DNA of 59,810 nt from Kordia sp. (GCF_022447245.1 NZ_JAKVBC010000034.1:1-59810); one strand, 5' to 3'; positions 8,704 to 18,173 are shown, numbered from the stretch's first letter. Notes: a model not told the origin generated them from the sequence alone. Made by a program: numbers and translations.

Positions 8704-9873
8704 TTAATTTATACTTTTTTTATACGCCATCCACCATCTTTCAGGGATAATTTGATTGCATGCATTCAAATAATCTTGGTGTGTGCAAGGTAATAACGTA
8801 TGTCTTTTTAATTTATTATTCAAACTTGAAATAAATGGTATTTCTATCCACCATCTTTCAGTTTTATTACTCTTATAAAATACCATTTCTTCTACGTCGT
8901 TTGGCACGATATACTTTAAATAGTCGTCTTTTGAGGCAAATGGATAATCTTTTACACGATAATTGACTCCTTCAATAAAATACCAAATCATTTGTGCGAC
9001 TAACATAGCCGTAATTTCTTCATCTTTGGAATTGCGATACTCAAAAACACCAAATGAAGATACTTTATCACTGATTCCTGCATATCGACTAATGGCGCAA
9101 ATTTCTTTTCCATCTAAGCCGTTTGGTGATGTATTTTGATTCCCACTTACTTCAGAAGCCTTTACAGCCGATAAATCAATTCCGACAATGTCTGCATCAC
9201 GTGTAATTGGCTCAACGATACTTATATCATTAGAAACTTGCCCTAAACGGAACGCATCAAAGAAAAGTTTTTGCATTAAATCAATTTCTTCTTGCGCATT
9301 GAAATAGGTTTGGTATCCTATATTACTGTAATTGAATAGATTGTGCGGCTCTTCTGTGATGATTTTACCCATGTAAGATTGATTACTTACAGATTGTGTT
9401 ACCGCACCAAAATCAAATTTACTATCTACATTTACAATATTCACCGTTTGCTCCAAATTGTCATACGCGCGATACATTGCGTACATTAAATCTTGGCTTC
9501 CTCCCAAAATAATAGGAATGATGTTTTTTTTGAGCAAAGGTTCCATGATACGCTTCAATGCTGCATACGTATCATCAACGGATTCTCCTTTTTGAAGATT
9601 TCCTAAGTCAACAAGTTTGTGACTCCAGTTTCCTGGAAAGAGACTGTACAGTGCTTTTCGAATTTCTAATAAATCTAAGCTTTCACCCAAATAATTGATA
9701 TCACTTCGATTTTCAAGCACTGCTATGATTGCAAATTTTGCTTCAGTCACCGATTCAGGAATACCATTTTTGGACGTATGGATGTCTATTTGATTTCCAA
9801 AAGCCTGCTCCGACAACAATTCATTATGAGCCATCAATATATCATTGACGGGTGATAAAAATTCGAACTCCAT
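8704..9873 (-). CDS. Arginase-fold protein (formimidoylglutamase-like), probably catalytically altered
   Basis: A 389-residue member of the ureohydrolase (arginase/agmatinase/formimidoylglutamase) fold. The positions that normally bind two Mn ions are changed: the usual GGxH motif reads GGSQD (about 143), the usual DAHxD reads DSKFD (about 170), and the last DxD block reads GIDLSAVKASE. With these ligands missing, normal hydrolysis is unlikely, so the label formimidoylglutamase should be read as a fold name. Its start overlaps the topA stop by one base (TAATG), so the two are translationally coupled, and it lies directly upstream of gldK, an arrangement I recall from other flavobacteria. A link to type IX secretion is inference. 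Confidence 0.8.
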   Translation of the reverse strand: MEFEFLSPVNDILMAHNELLSEQAFGNQIDIHTSKNGIPESVTEAKFAIIAVLENRSDINYLGESLDLLEIRKALYSLFPGNWSHKLVDLGNLQKGESVDDTYAALKRIMEPLLKKNIIPIILGGSQDLMYAMYRAYDNLEQTVNIVNVDSKFDFGAVTQSVSNQSYMGKIITEEPHNLFNYSNIGYQTYFNAQEEIDLMQKLFFDAFRLGQVSNDISIVEPITRDADIVGIDLSAVKASEVSGNQNTSPNGLDGKEICAISRYAGISDKVSSFGVFEYRNSKDEEITAMLVAQMIWYFIEGVNYRVKDYPFASKDDYLKYIVPNDVEEMVFYKSNKTERWWIEIPFISSLNNKLKRHTLLPCTHQDYLNACNQIIPERWWMAYKKSIN

Positions 9874-12368
9874 TATTTTTTAGCTTTTGCTTTTGACTTA
9901 GCTTTTGCTTTTGTTTTCTTCTTTGGAGCTTTATCTTCAATCATTTTTTGAACTTCTTCTAAGGTCAATTTTGTAGCATCAACTGTTTTTGGAAGCTCAA
10001 TTTTTATTTTTCCTTGAATGATATTGCTTCTTCCCCATCGTGCTTTTTCGACGCGAATTCCTTCTACTTCCCAATTGTGAATTACTTTTTCACGTTCTTT
10101 TTTCTTCTTGTCTTCAATGAGTTCTTCAATATCGGCTTGCGACAAATTATCGAAGTCATATTTTTTATTGACATTAATAAAGATTCCATTCCACTTTAAG
10201 AAAGGTCCAAAACGCCCAACTCCTTTGGTAACATCATGTCCTTCATATTGTGCGATTGGCGCATCTGCTTTTTCACGCGCATCAATTAATTCTTTTGCAC
10301 GCTCCATTTCCACACTTAATGGATCTTCTCCTTTGTCTAAAGAGATGAATTTTTTACCAAATTTTACGTACGGACCATAACGACCGTTGTTTACCTCAAC
10401 AGCTTGACCTTTGTATTCTCCAAGTGATTTTGGCAATTGAAATAAATCCATTGCTTCTTCAAAAGTGATGGTATTTAATTGCTGATCTGGACTCAAGCTT
10501 GCAAATTTCGGCTTTTCTTCATCGTCTACCGTTCCTACTTGAACCATTGGCCCAAATCTTCCTAAACGCACACTAACTTGCTTTCCAGTTTCAGGATCAA
10601 CTCCTAAGATACGTTCTCCTGATTCACGTTCGGCATTTTCTTTTACATCTTCTACAGTTGGGTGAAAATCTGCATAGAAATCTTTCATCATTACTTTCCA
10701 CTCTTCATTGCCAGAAGCAATATCGTCAAAGTTTTGCTCTACTTTCGCTGTAAAATTGTAGTCTAAAATTGAAGAGAAATTTTTCACCAAGAAATCATTT
10801 ACAATCATTCCAATATCCGTTGGCACTAATTTCCCTTTATCAGAACCTACTTTTTCAGTCAGTTCCTTTTCTATGATTTTATCTGCTTTTAATGTGAGTT
10901 GTTCGTATTTACGCTCTACACCTTCTACAGAACCTTTTTCAATGTATCCTCTGTTTTGGATTGTAGAAATTGTTGGCGCATACGTTGACGGCCTTCCAAT
11001 TCCTAACTCTTCTAATTGTTTTACAAGCGATGCTTCCGTAAATCGATATGGTGCTTTGGTATAACGCTGTGTTGCTGTTATAAATTCGTTTGTGAGTTGT
11101 TCACCTACAAATAATGCTGGCAACATTCCGTCTTGCTCTTCTTCCTCATCATCTTTTCCTTCTAAATATACTTTTAGGAAACCTTCGAATTTTAATACTT
11201 CACCATTTGCAGTGAAACGTTCCCCATGTGTATTGGCTTCTATTTTTGCATTGGTACGTTCAAGCTTTGCATCGCTCATTTGAGAAGCAACAGTACGTTT
11301 CCAGATAAGTTCATATAAACGTATTTGATCGTATTCTGCATCTACCGAATGATTCGCCATGTTTGTCGGACGAATAGCTTCGTGTGCTTCCTGTGCTCCT
11401 TTTGATTTACTTCTGTAATCTCTTGGATGACTATATTCTTCACCATAGGAACGAATGATTTCTTCCTGTGCTGCATTTTTTGCATCGTTGGAAAGGTTAA
11501 CACTATCCGTTCTCATATAGGTAATTAAACCAGCTTCATATAAACGCTGTGCCAATGTCATCGTTTTACTTACGGAGAAATATAGCTTTCGCGATGCTTC
11601 TTGTTGTAGTGTTGATGTGGTAAATGGTGCTGCTGGTGATTTTTTTGCTGGCTTAGTTTCTAAGTTGGCAATTTTAAAATCGGCCCCAGCATTTTTGGCT
11701 AAGAAATCTTTGGCTTCTTGATGTGTTGGGAATGTTTTATTTAGTCTTGCTTTGAACTTTTTCCCTTTTGAATTTAAGAATTCAGCTGCGATTTTAAATG
11801 ATGCTTGTGGTTTAAAGTCTTGAATGCTACGTTCACGCTCAACAATTAATCGTACCGAAACTGATTGAACACGTCCAGCAGACAATCCTCCTTTTACTTT
11901 TCTCCAAAGTACAGGTGACAATTCGTATCCTACCAATCTATCTAATATCCTACGTGCTTGTTGTGCGTTTACAAGATTGTAGTCAATATCTCTTGGGTTT
12001 TCAATTGCCTTTAAGATTGCTGATTTGGTAATTTCATGAAAAACGATTCGCTTTGTACGTTCTGGATCTAATTTTAATGTTTCCGCTAAATGCCATGCAA
12101 TTGCTTCTCCTTCACGATCCTCATCACTAGCGAGCCATACAACTTCTGCTTTTTTTGCTAAGTCTTTTAATTTTTTTACTACTGTTTTTTTGTCGTCAGA
12201 GACAATATATTCAGGTTCAAAATCGCCATCAACATTTACACCTAATTCTTTGGAAGGTAAGTCTGCAATGTGACCAAAACTTGATTCTACTTTGTAATCT
12301 TTTCCAAGAAATTTTTCAATTGTTTTTGCCTTTGCAGGTGACTCAACAATTACCAGATTCTTTGCCAT
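9873..12368 (-). CDS. topA: DNA topoisomerase I
   Basis: An 831-residue type IA topoisomerase that relaxes negative supercoils. TOPRIM domain at the N-terminus: VESPAKAKTIEKFLG with its catalytic glutamate, and the metal-binding D-E-D-R-E-G. The active-site tyrosine lies in LITYMRTDSVNLS (about residue 290). Instead of C4 zinc fingers, the C-terminus carries several Gly-rich topoisomerase C-terminal repeats (GRFGPMVQVG, GRYGPYVKFG, GRFGPFLKW) and ends in a Lys/Ala-rich tail that probably binds DNA. A TACTTTTG box (12388-12395) lies 20 nt upstream. Confidence 0.97.
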   Translation of the reverse strand: MAKNLVIVESPAKAKTIEKFLGKDYKVESSFGHIADLPSKELGVNVDGDFEPEYIVSDDKKTVVKKLKDLAKKAEVVWLASDEDREGEAIAWHLAETLKLDPERTKRIVFHEITKSAILKAIENPRDIDYNLVNAQQARRILDRLVGYELSPVLWRKVKGGLSAGRVQSVSVRLIVERERSIQDFKPQASFKIAAEFLNSKGKKFKARLNKTFPTHQEAKDFLAKNAGADFKIANLETKPAKKSPAAPFTTSTLQQEASRKLYFSVSKTMTLAQRLYEAGLITYMRTDSVNLSNDAKNAAQEEIIRSYGEEYSHPRDYRSKSKGAQEAHEAIRPTNMANHSVDAEYDQIRLYELIWKRTVASQMSDAKLERTNAKIEANTHGERFTANGEVLKFEGFLKVYLEGKDDEEEEQDGMLPALFVGEQLTNEFITATQRYTKAPYRFTEASLVKQLEELGIGRPSTYAPTISTIQNRGYIEKGSVEGVERKYEQLTLKADKIIEKELTEKVGSDKGKLVPTDIGMIVNDFLVKNFSSILDYNFTAKVEQNFDDIASGNEEWKVMMKDFYADFHPTVEDVKENAERESGERILGVDPETGKQVSVRLGRFGPMVQVGTVDDEEKPKFASLSPDQQLNTITFEEAMDLFQLPKSLGEYKGQAVEVNNGRYGPYVKFGKKFISLDKGEDPLSVEMERAKELIDAREKADAPIAQYEGHDVTKGVGRFGPFLKWNGIFINVNKKYDFDNLSQADIEELIEDKKKKEREKVIHNWEVEGIRVEKARWGRSNIIQGKIKIELPKTVDATKLTLEEVQKMIEDKAPKKKTKAKAKSKAKAKK

Positions 12369-12387
12369 ATATTATTTTTTCAGAGTA

Positions 12388-12395
12388 CAAAAGTA
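12388..12395 (-). promoter_or_regulatory. Promoter -7 box of topA
   Basis: The minus strand reads TACTTTTG, a full TAnnTTTG match, 19 nt before the topA ATG. Confidence 0.6.
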
Positions 12396-12472
12396 TGTAG
12401 ATTTTTAAAAATGGGCACATTTTTTTGCATTTACGATTTTTTTGCGTCTGTATTTTTTCATTTTTTACAGAT

Positions 12473-13645
12473 TTAAAAATCATATTTCACACCTATGGTA
12501 AATGCGCCTGACTTCCTAGCTCCGAGATAATTTATATATGGTGAAAATTCATATTTAAAAACCAGTCCAACCTTTTTATAATACAAGGTAGAAAACAATC
12601 CGTAATTGATTTTTCGATCAAAGAAGTTGATGTTATCCCTACCAAAAACCTCATTATTTGGCGAATAGAATTCGTATCCAAGATATCCGCCAGCTTCTAC
12701 ACCAAAGTTTCCAAAACGCCTTTCAAGACCAGAATACACATTCATACTTAGTTCTCCTCTATTAAAACTGATAGAATCATTTTTGAGACGAAGATTTCTG
12801 AATTGCAAAGAAGCTCCATAATTAAAGGTGTACTTCTTTTTTAGTTTTTCTTTAACGGTATAAGAAAGTTCAAAAATATAAGAACCTATAAAATCATAAT
12901 CATTTTTATTTACAAAACCATTGAAGCCAACCATGAGGTCAAGATTGTCATACATTTTTTCTGCTTTTTTAGATTTACGACGTTTTTTACGTTTCTTTTT
13001 GAGCATTTCTGGAGTTATCAATTCCCAAGAAGCTAGTTTCAATCCTGCCGCATTGAGTTGGCAATCTTCTTCTCCATCAGTAAAAGTCATGCTTGCTGTA
13101 ATGCTCAATGAATGTTTGGTCTTAGATTTTGTAATCCTATTTCCGTCAAAAGCATTGGTATTGTTTGAAACCAACACATTATTTTTTCCATTCATGAATC
13201 GTGAATGATTTCCAGTCTGTGTTTTCACTACACCTTTTCTCTCTCTTTGTGAGTTTTTAGTAGTTTGCTGCTGTTTTTTTGTTTCTGACATTACAACAGA
13301 AGTGTTTGTTTCTGCTTGACTATCATCATTCACGACTTCATTTGATTGTGAATTTGAATCTGGACTTAAGGTTGAGCTCAAGGTTGAATTTGAAATTATT
13401 TCGTTATTAGTATTTGTATTTTTCTTTGAAACTTCTGTGGTTTCTACATCAGCTACTTTATGAACACCAATATAAATTCCTAACGAGCATAACAATGTAA
13501 ATAAGAGTATATATATAAGGAGTCTTTTGCGTTTTTTACGCATCATTTTTTGCTGCACCATTTGCCAACCATCTGGAGAAGGTTGTACAGTACGATCTGA
13601 AAGCGCTGTTTTAGTTAATGCATCTATGAAATCAAAATCTTCCAT
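12473..13645 (-). CDS. Membrane-anchored anti-sigma/beta-barrel-like protein
   Basis: A 390-residue protein with three parts: a short cytosolic head (residues 1-37) containing D-G-W-Q-M-V-Q-Q-K-M, one membrane helix (about 43-60), a Ser/Thr/Asn-rich linker, and from about residue 175 a region of alternating hydrophobic strands ending in the aromatic terminus Y-D-F that resembles an outer-membrane beta-barrel of the PorT type. Its gene overlaps the ECF sigma gene by 14 bp, so the head is probably the anti-sigma part. Such fusions occur beside ECF sigma genes in flavobacteria. Whether the C-terminal part really inserts in the outer membrane is untested. Confidence 0.7.
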   Translation of the reverse strand: MEDFDFIDALTKTALSDRTVQPSPDGWQMVQQKMMRKKRKRLLIYILLFTLLCSLGIYIGVHKVADVETTEVSKKNTNTNNEIISNSTLSSTLSPDSNSQSNEVVNDDSQAETNTSVVMSETKKQQQTTKNSQRERKGVVKTQTGNHSRFMNGKNNVLVSNNTNAFDGNRITKSKTKHSLSITASMTFTDGEEDCQLNAAGLKLASWELITPEMLKKKRKKRRKSKKAEKMYDNLDLMVGFNGFVNKNDYDFIGSYIFELSYTVKEKLKKKYTFNYGASLQFRNLRLKNDSISFNRGELSMNVYSGLERRFGNFGVEAGGYLGYEFYSPNNEVFGRDNINFFDRKINYGLFSTLYYKKVGLVFKYEFSPYINYLGARKSGAFTIGVKYDF

Positions 13646-14228
13646 TGGCTTTTTTTATGGTTTGCAATTGTTCTTTTAATAGTTTTCGCGCTCTGAATAA
13701 GCGTGTCTTCGATGTAGTTTCTGGTATTTTTAATAGATCTGCAATTTCCTTATGCGAATATCCTTCTATTGCATACAAATTGAATACTAGTTTAAACTCC
13801 AACGGAAGTTGCTCTATGAGTCGCTGAATTTCCGAAACTTCATTTACAGGTTCTTGATAGGTTTTTTGTCGCTCTAGAATAATTTCACTTTGGGAAACTA
13901 TTACAAACTTCTTCTTGCGAAGAAACGATAGACTTTCTCGAATCATGATTTTACGAATCCAACCTTCAAAACTTCCTTTGTTTTTATATTTTTTTACATT
14001 AAAAAATACTTTTACAAAACCATTATTCATAGCTTCTTCTGCCAAGGTTTTATCGGAAATAAAGTTTTGACACGCCGCTAGCATTTTAGGTGCAAAGGCA
14101 TCATAAACTGCTTTTTGTGCGAGTTCATCACCTTTGATTAATGCTTTTATATTATATGCTTCTGCGTTTGTGTTTTCCAAAAACGTTTGCCCTATTTGGT
14201 TGTTTTGTATTTGAATTATTTTTAACAA
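13632..14228 (-). CDS. ECF-type RNA polymerase sigma factor
   Basis: A 198-residue sigma-70 family member with region 2 (F-A-P-K-M-L-A-A-C-Q-N-F, then A-E-E-A-M-N-N-G-F-V-K-V-F and G-S-F-E-G-W-I-R-K-I) and region 4 (L-P-L-E-F-K-L-V-F-N-L-Y through G-Y-S-H-K-E-I-A-D-L-L, then S-K-T-R-L-F-R-A-R-K). No region 1 or 3, as expected for ECF. There is no ATG near the front: TTG at 14228 overlaps the preceding lipoprotein by 7 bp, and TTG at 14180 is an alternative closer to the usual ECF length. It probably directs the GGGAACC/CGTCTA promoters found nearby, including the one driving its own operon. Confidence 0.9.
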   Translation of the reverse strand: MLKIIQIQNNQIGQTFLENTNAEAYNIKALIKGDELAQKAVYDAFAPKMLAACQNFISDKTLAEEAMNNGFVKVFFNVKKYKNKGSFEGWIRKIMIRESLSFLRKKKFVIVSQSEIILERQKTYQEPVNEVSEIQRLIEQLPLEFKLVFNLYAIEGYSHKEIADLLKIPETTSKTRLFRARKLLKEQLQTIKKANGRF

Positions 14229-15283
14229 GTTGTCGATATAATTGTAATCGGAATGATAAAAAATTCGTTTGCTACTCCATAATTCACACGTACATAGATC
14301 GTTTGCTCTTGCGATGTGTTTTGATACGATGTTTGTGAAAGCGGATTGGTTTCTGCATCTGCATCTAATTGTGTTTCATAGAATGCAATACTATCTTCAT
14401 CGGTCAATGCTTCTAAATCTTCAATTTGTAAAATACAAGGTATATAATTTTCAAAGATAAATTCAGATATTTCAGAACCATCAATTCCTTCGCATTCCGA
14501 AAATATAAGTTGCGCACAATAGTTTTCTTCTTCACATTCTTTTGTCAAGGTAAAACTTACATCTTGATTTGTGAAGCGCATCATTTCATCTGAAAGGATT
14601 TCTGTTTTCCAATCAAAATTCCAATCATCAGCAGTCATTCCTTGCTCCTCAAAAGTAATATTTGTGTGCAATTCGTCTTCTATAAAATAAACAATCCAAG
14701 TTCCTACATGAAGCTCTCCATTATTGTAAAATTGAAACGTTCCGTCATCTGCTACATCAAACACTGCATTTCCATACATATCTTCATCTTCATCATCGTG
14801 ACTTACAATCCATACACATTCTTGCAATAGTTGGCTACATTGCCCTGCGATTTGATCTTGCTGCGCTGCTATACAATCGTCAATTGCTTGTTTTAATTCG
14901 TCTTTATTTTGAATTAAGAATTCTTCTCCGCTTTCTAAAATACTTTGAATTGGAAAATTGATTCCGATACTATTTCCATCTGAAATATTTTCAAGAATAA
15001 AAGTAAAATTAGCATCACTTGAAACTACATATTCGTTTACAACCATTAAGTCTGTATCAAATTCGAGCATTGTAAAAGAGTATAAAAACTTTATACAGGT
15101 GATTTCATGTTCATCTTCGGTTTCAGCTACACGTTCAATCAAACTAAATAATTCTGATTCTTTCTGAATGACATTTTCCAGTGCTACTGTTCCTACTTCT
15201 TCATTATCATCTAAATCAGAACATGAAAATGCAAAGAGTCCGACACATATAAGCATTAGTATTTTTAAAAATTGTTTTTTCAT
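14222..15283 (-). CDS. Hypothetical lipoprotein, first gene of the ECF sigma operon
   Basis: A 353-residue SPII lipoprotein (lipobox L-F-A-F-S-C, then S-D-L-D-D) with many acidic residues. The middle (about residues 150-240) contains W-I-V-S-H-D, G-T-F-Q-F-Y and G-T-W-I-V-Y, which look like strands of a lipocalin-like or similar small beta fold, with cysteines C-x3-C at about 146 and E-C-E-E-E-N-Y-C. I do not recognise the family. It overlaps the sigma gene by 7 bp and has a strong ECF-type promoter 30-60 nt upstream, so it is probably induced with sigma. A role as envelope sensor or stress lipoprotein is speculation. Confidence 0.75.
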   Translation of the reverse strand: MKKQFLKILMLICVGLFAFSCSDLDDNEEVGTVALENVIQKESELFSLIERVAETEDEHEITCIKFLYSFTMLEFDTDLMVVNEYVVSSDANFTFILENISDGNSIGINFPIQSILESGEEFLIQNKDELKQAIDDCIAAQQDQIAGQCSQLLQECVWIVSHDDEDEDMYGNAVFDVADDGTFQFYNNGELHVGTWIVYFIEDELHTNITFEEQGMTADDWNFDWKTEILSDEMMRFTNQDVSFTLTKECEEENYCAQLIFSECEGIDGSEISEFIFENYIPCILQIEDLEALTDEDSIAFYETQLDADAETNPLSQTSYQNTSQEQTIYVRVNYGVANEFFIIPITIISTTC

Positions 15284-15313
15284 AATCAGGTTTTGTTAAT
15301 GTTTCTACAGATA

Positions 15314-15343
15314 TAGACGCGTATGTTTTTGAAAAGGTTCCCG
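15314..15343 (-). promoter_or_regulatory. ECF-type promoter P1 (lipoprotein-sigma-antisigma operon)
   Basis: Minus strand: GGGAACC (342-336 of 15 kb) followed, after a 16-nt spacer measured from AACC, by CGTCTA (15319-15314). The AAC -35 and CGTC -10 style is typical of ECF sigma factors. P2 at 16805-16833 has the same two boxes, the same spacer length, and continued identity downstream (CTAT, then TAGAAAC). Confidence 0.75.
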
Positions 15344-15356
15344 ATGTTTAGTTTTT

Positions 15357-16775
15357 TTAATTTAAATCAGCAGCATACACAGACCAATCTTGTAGACCTT
15401 GCCCAAGCATATCACCATAAATGACATACATTTTATCTCCTACGATGCACATTTCTTCTATAGCTTCTAATCCGCTAGCATTTGTTAAGTTATGCTGCAA
15501 CTCTTGATACGTATTATCTAACGTATCAAAAACTCCTATATGACTTTCTCTCTCTGTAATACCTAGGACAGTATTTCCTGTAAACGTAATGCCTGCAACA
15601 TAAATTAAGTTTTGATACGCTTTTACATAAGACACGTTCATATTTTGACTCATTTGCAAGGTTTGCACATTACTTGGATCATCTAAAGGAATGATATAAA
15701 TAGTGTTCTGCGCTGGTTGTACTGCCGGATAATCTGTAACTCCTCCAAATACATATAAAACATTATTTACAATGATAGCATCTGCTCCATAACGCGCTTC
15801 TGGCAAACTTGCAAATTCGTTATAGGTTTGCGTAGCTACATTAGACTTATATATTCTAGCTGGATCTACAAGATGATTACCTCCTACAACATAAATATCA
15901 TCGCCTTGTGTTGCCGTACCATATACAATCGGCGCTCCTAGATTTGAAATTTGCGAGTTGGTTAGTTAGGAGGTTGGTACGGTAGAAAAATTAGAATTAT
16001 ATAATGAAATCTTTTGTGTATTTACAAGCGCAAGTTGATTTGCTATTACATGTAATTTTGAATATGTAAAGTTGTAATTATTAACTATCTGTTCGGTTTG
16101 CAATCCACTTTCTAAATCTACTTTTAAAACACGTTGCGCTTGCCCATCATAATAACCTCTGTGCGCGATATAAATACCATCTTCGCTATTTGTTCCAATC
16201 ATTCCTGTTCCAAAAACTTGCAATGATGCATTTACTGTAAACACTTCTGTAAATTGAAGCGATGTGCTTTCTGTAGACATATAGTATTGTGCTGTTTTGG
16301 GAACGAGCGTCACATGCAGTTCTGTCTCATTTCCCACTTCAATAACACCTGTAACCGAACCATTCTCCTGAATTTCACAATTCATTCCAGTATTCGCCGA
16401 GAATTGCGTAGCTCTTCCCAATTCAAAGGAATACATATAACTATTAGGAGCCACATAATAATCCTGTTTTGCATCATCAACAGTAGTAGCATCATATTTT
16501 ATTTCATGACCTTTTCTCCATTATACAGTAGTATCCGTAAAAACAAATTCATCATCCACTATATTAAAATTTGAAGAAATATTGAGCGTGTCTTGCTCAT
16601 TTTGCAATGTTGCTTGACTAATTCGCCATACTTTTTCAGAATTGCCTGCTAATAATTGAATATTAGCTTCACGTAATCCTTCAAGCGAAGATTTATTAAT
16701 AATAGTTCCATTGTTATCATCGGATGCACAGGAAACTATACAAATTACAATCTAGCACATAAATATTTTTTTCAT
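15357..16775 (-). pseudogene. Kelch-like lipoprotein gene with three in-frame stops
   Basis: One reading frame of 472 codons runs from ATG 16775 to TAA 15357 with no frameshift but with TAG at 16752-16754 (codon 8), TAA at 16521-16523 (codon 85) and TAA at 15966-15968 (codon 270). Read through, it encodes a lipoprotein signal peptide (C-I-V-S-C-A-S-D-D), an N-terminal region starting N-N-G-T-I-I-N-K, and a C-terminal beta-propeller with kelch-like turns (D-D-I-Y-V-V-G-G-N, V-L-Y-V-F-G-G-V-T). Signal and lipobox lie after the first stop, with no alternative ATG before them. It has an intact ECF promoter (P2). The C-terminal part alone could be mistaken for a 149-residue gene starting at TTG 15806. 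Confidence 0.88.
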
Positions 16776-16804
16776 AGTAACTTTTTAATTGGTTTCTATC
16801 AACA

Positions 16805-16833
16805 TAGACGCCCTCATTTTAAAAAAGGTTCCC
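16805..16833 (-). promoter_or_regulatory. ECF-type promoter P2 (kelch pseudogene)
   Basis: Minus strand GGGAACC (16833-16827), 16-nt spacer from AACC, CGTCTA (16810-16805), then TGTTGATAGAAACC. It matches P1 in both boxes and in spacing. It directly abuts the T-tract of the terminator upstream. Confidence 0.75.
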
Positions 16834-16867
16834 AAAAAATAAAAAAAGCCTATTTTCAAATAGGCTT
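16834..16867 (-). terminator. Terminator of the LVIVD lipoprotein gene
   Basis: A 10-bp perfect stem (846-855 with 858-867 of 16 kb) with a 2-nt loop is followed on the minus strand by T7-A-T6. It lies 40 bp past the LVIVD gene stop. Confidence 0.88.
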
Positions 16868-16906
16868 CTTCGTTATACAGGGTGTAAAGTTGTAATAGTA
16901 AAGTGA

Positions 16907-18142
16907 TTATTGAATTGTAAATTCACTAATCAATTCAATTCCCGTATTTGTGTAGTTATATTGAGTCAACGTATTGTCTCCAATTTTCAATAATTTATCT
17001 TCCATTGGAATAACATCATACGCATCATTTGTGCTAAAGTTTTGTATTAATTGCAAGTTAGAAATATCTGATTTATTAAACACTTTTAATCCTGATGCAC
17101 CATCACAAATAAACAATCTATCTCCTTTGATTCCCAATCCATACGGTTCATCCATAATGTATGTTTCTGCCAATTGCGGATTATGAATATCCGAAATATC
17201 AATAATTTCCAATCTACTCTCTAGCATTTGTATTTCTCCATCCATACAACTCGCGCCTGCACGAAGTGTGACATACGCATAATTACCATCAACTACTACA
17301 GGATCACAGAATTTAGCATGATCAAAATCTGATATATATATTGGCAAGCTTGCTTGGGTAATATCGTAAATATACATTCCTGTACGTGTTCCAATGAATA
17401 GTTTATCATCTTGATGAAAAATAGTTTCTGCTTGCCAAGTCACATACTCTTCATTTACTTTTACAGGTGTTTGTAAATTTTGAATGTCAAACACATTAAT
17501 TTTATAATTATCTACCACATACAAATGATCTTCTACAATTTTAAATCGAGCCAATGATCCACCTGAACCTGTATTTCCTCCTCCATCAGATGTTTCTAAA
17601 GCTACAACATCATTATCTATTATTTCTCTGCGTTCGACAGCAATATCCCAACCGATAATAATATCTTCTTCGTAATTATAATTCTCCCAATCAAAGAAAG
17701 AAACATCTTGTGGATATTCAGCTTGTTGCGGATTTTCAATAACATCCTCCACGCGTCCTATCAGTTGTATATCATTGATCTGGCTAATATCAAAAACCAC
17801 TAAATCTTTCCCACTATCTGCATACAAATAATTTCCTTTTACTGACACATCTCTGTTCAATGGAATTTTTAAGAAGTTAACAATTGTTGGTTGCAATGGG
17901 TTTCTGTTATCAATGACATGCACTCCTTTATCTACATCATTCACAAAAATAAACTGTTGATATGCATAAATTTTCCCAGATGTTACAATACTTTGAGCAG
18001 GTAATATTTCCACAGAAGCACGCAATTCTGTAGTGCTAATGGTAATTGGCGTCGCTACATTTACATATTCATAATCTTTATCATCTGAACAAGACATAAA
18101 AAGGCAAGTCACTACAAATAACAATAGGTAATTAATTTTCAT
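16907..18142 (-). CDS. LVIVD-repeat surface lipoprotein
   Basis: A 411-residue lipoprotein (lipobox C-L-F-M-S-C, then S-D-D-K-D) built from repeats of about 40-60 residues, each with a Y-A/V-strand and a V-F-D-I-S or I-I-D-I-S strand followed by a P-Q or L-Q-L turn. Clear copies are D-L-V-V-F-D-I-S-Q-I, K-I-N-V-F-D-I-Q-N-L, M-Y-I-Y-D-I-T-Q-A, R-L-E-I-I-D-I-S-D-I and L-K-V-F-N-K-S-D-I. This is the LVIVD beta-propeller type, seen in Bacteroidetes surface proteins of mostly unknown function. A weaker ECF-like promoter lies upstream and a strong terminator follows. Confidence 0.88.
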   Translation of the reverse strand: MKINYLLLFVVTCLFMSCSDDKDYEYVNVATPITISTTELRASVEILPAQSIVTSGKIYAYQQFIFVNDVDKGVHVIDNRNPLQPTIVNFLKIPLNRDVSVKGNYLYADSGKDLVVFDISQINDIQLIGRVEDVIENPQQAEYPQDVSFFDWENYNYEEDIIIGWDIAVERREIIDNDVVALETSDGGGNTGSGGSLARFKIVEDHLYVVDNYKINVFDIQNLQTPVKVNEEYVTWQAETIFHQDDKLFIGTRTGMYIYDITQASLPIYISDFDHAKFCDPVVVDGNYAYVTLRAGASCMDGEIQMLESRLEIIDISDIHNPQLAETYIMDEPYGLGIKGDRLFICDGASGLKVFNKSDISNLQLIQNFSTNDAYDVIPMEDKLLKIGDNTLTQYNYTNTGIELISEFTIQ

Positions 18143-18173
18143 GGTGAAGTCGTTTTTTGATTCGTTTATACAG

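Noticed and set aside
15966-15968. Recoding of the internal stops as an amino acid (pyrrolysine or similar)
   Set aside because: Two different stop codons (TAG and TAA) are involved and no recoding machinery or structure is visible here; pseudogenisation is simpler, though not proven.
15357-16775. Two separate small genes (15357-15806 and 15966-16454) on the minus strand
   Set aside because: Both lie in the same frame, continue each other across TAA 15966-15968, start with non-ATG codons, and read on upstream to a lipoprotein signal peptide.
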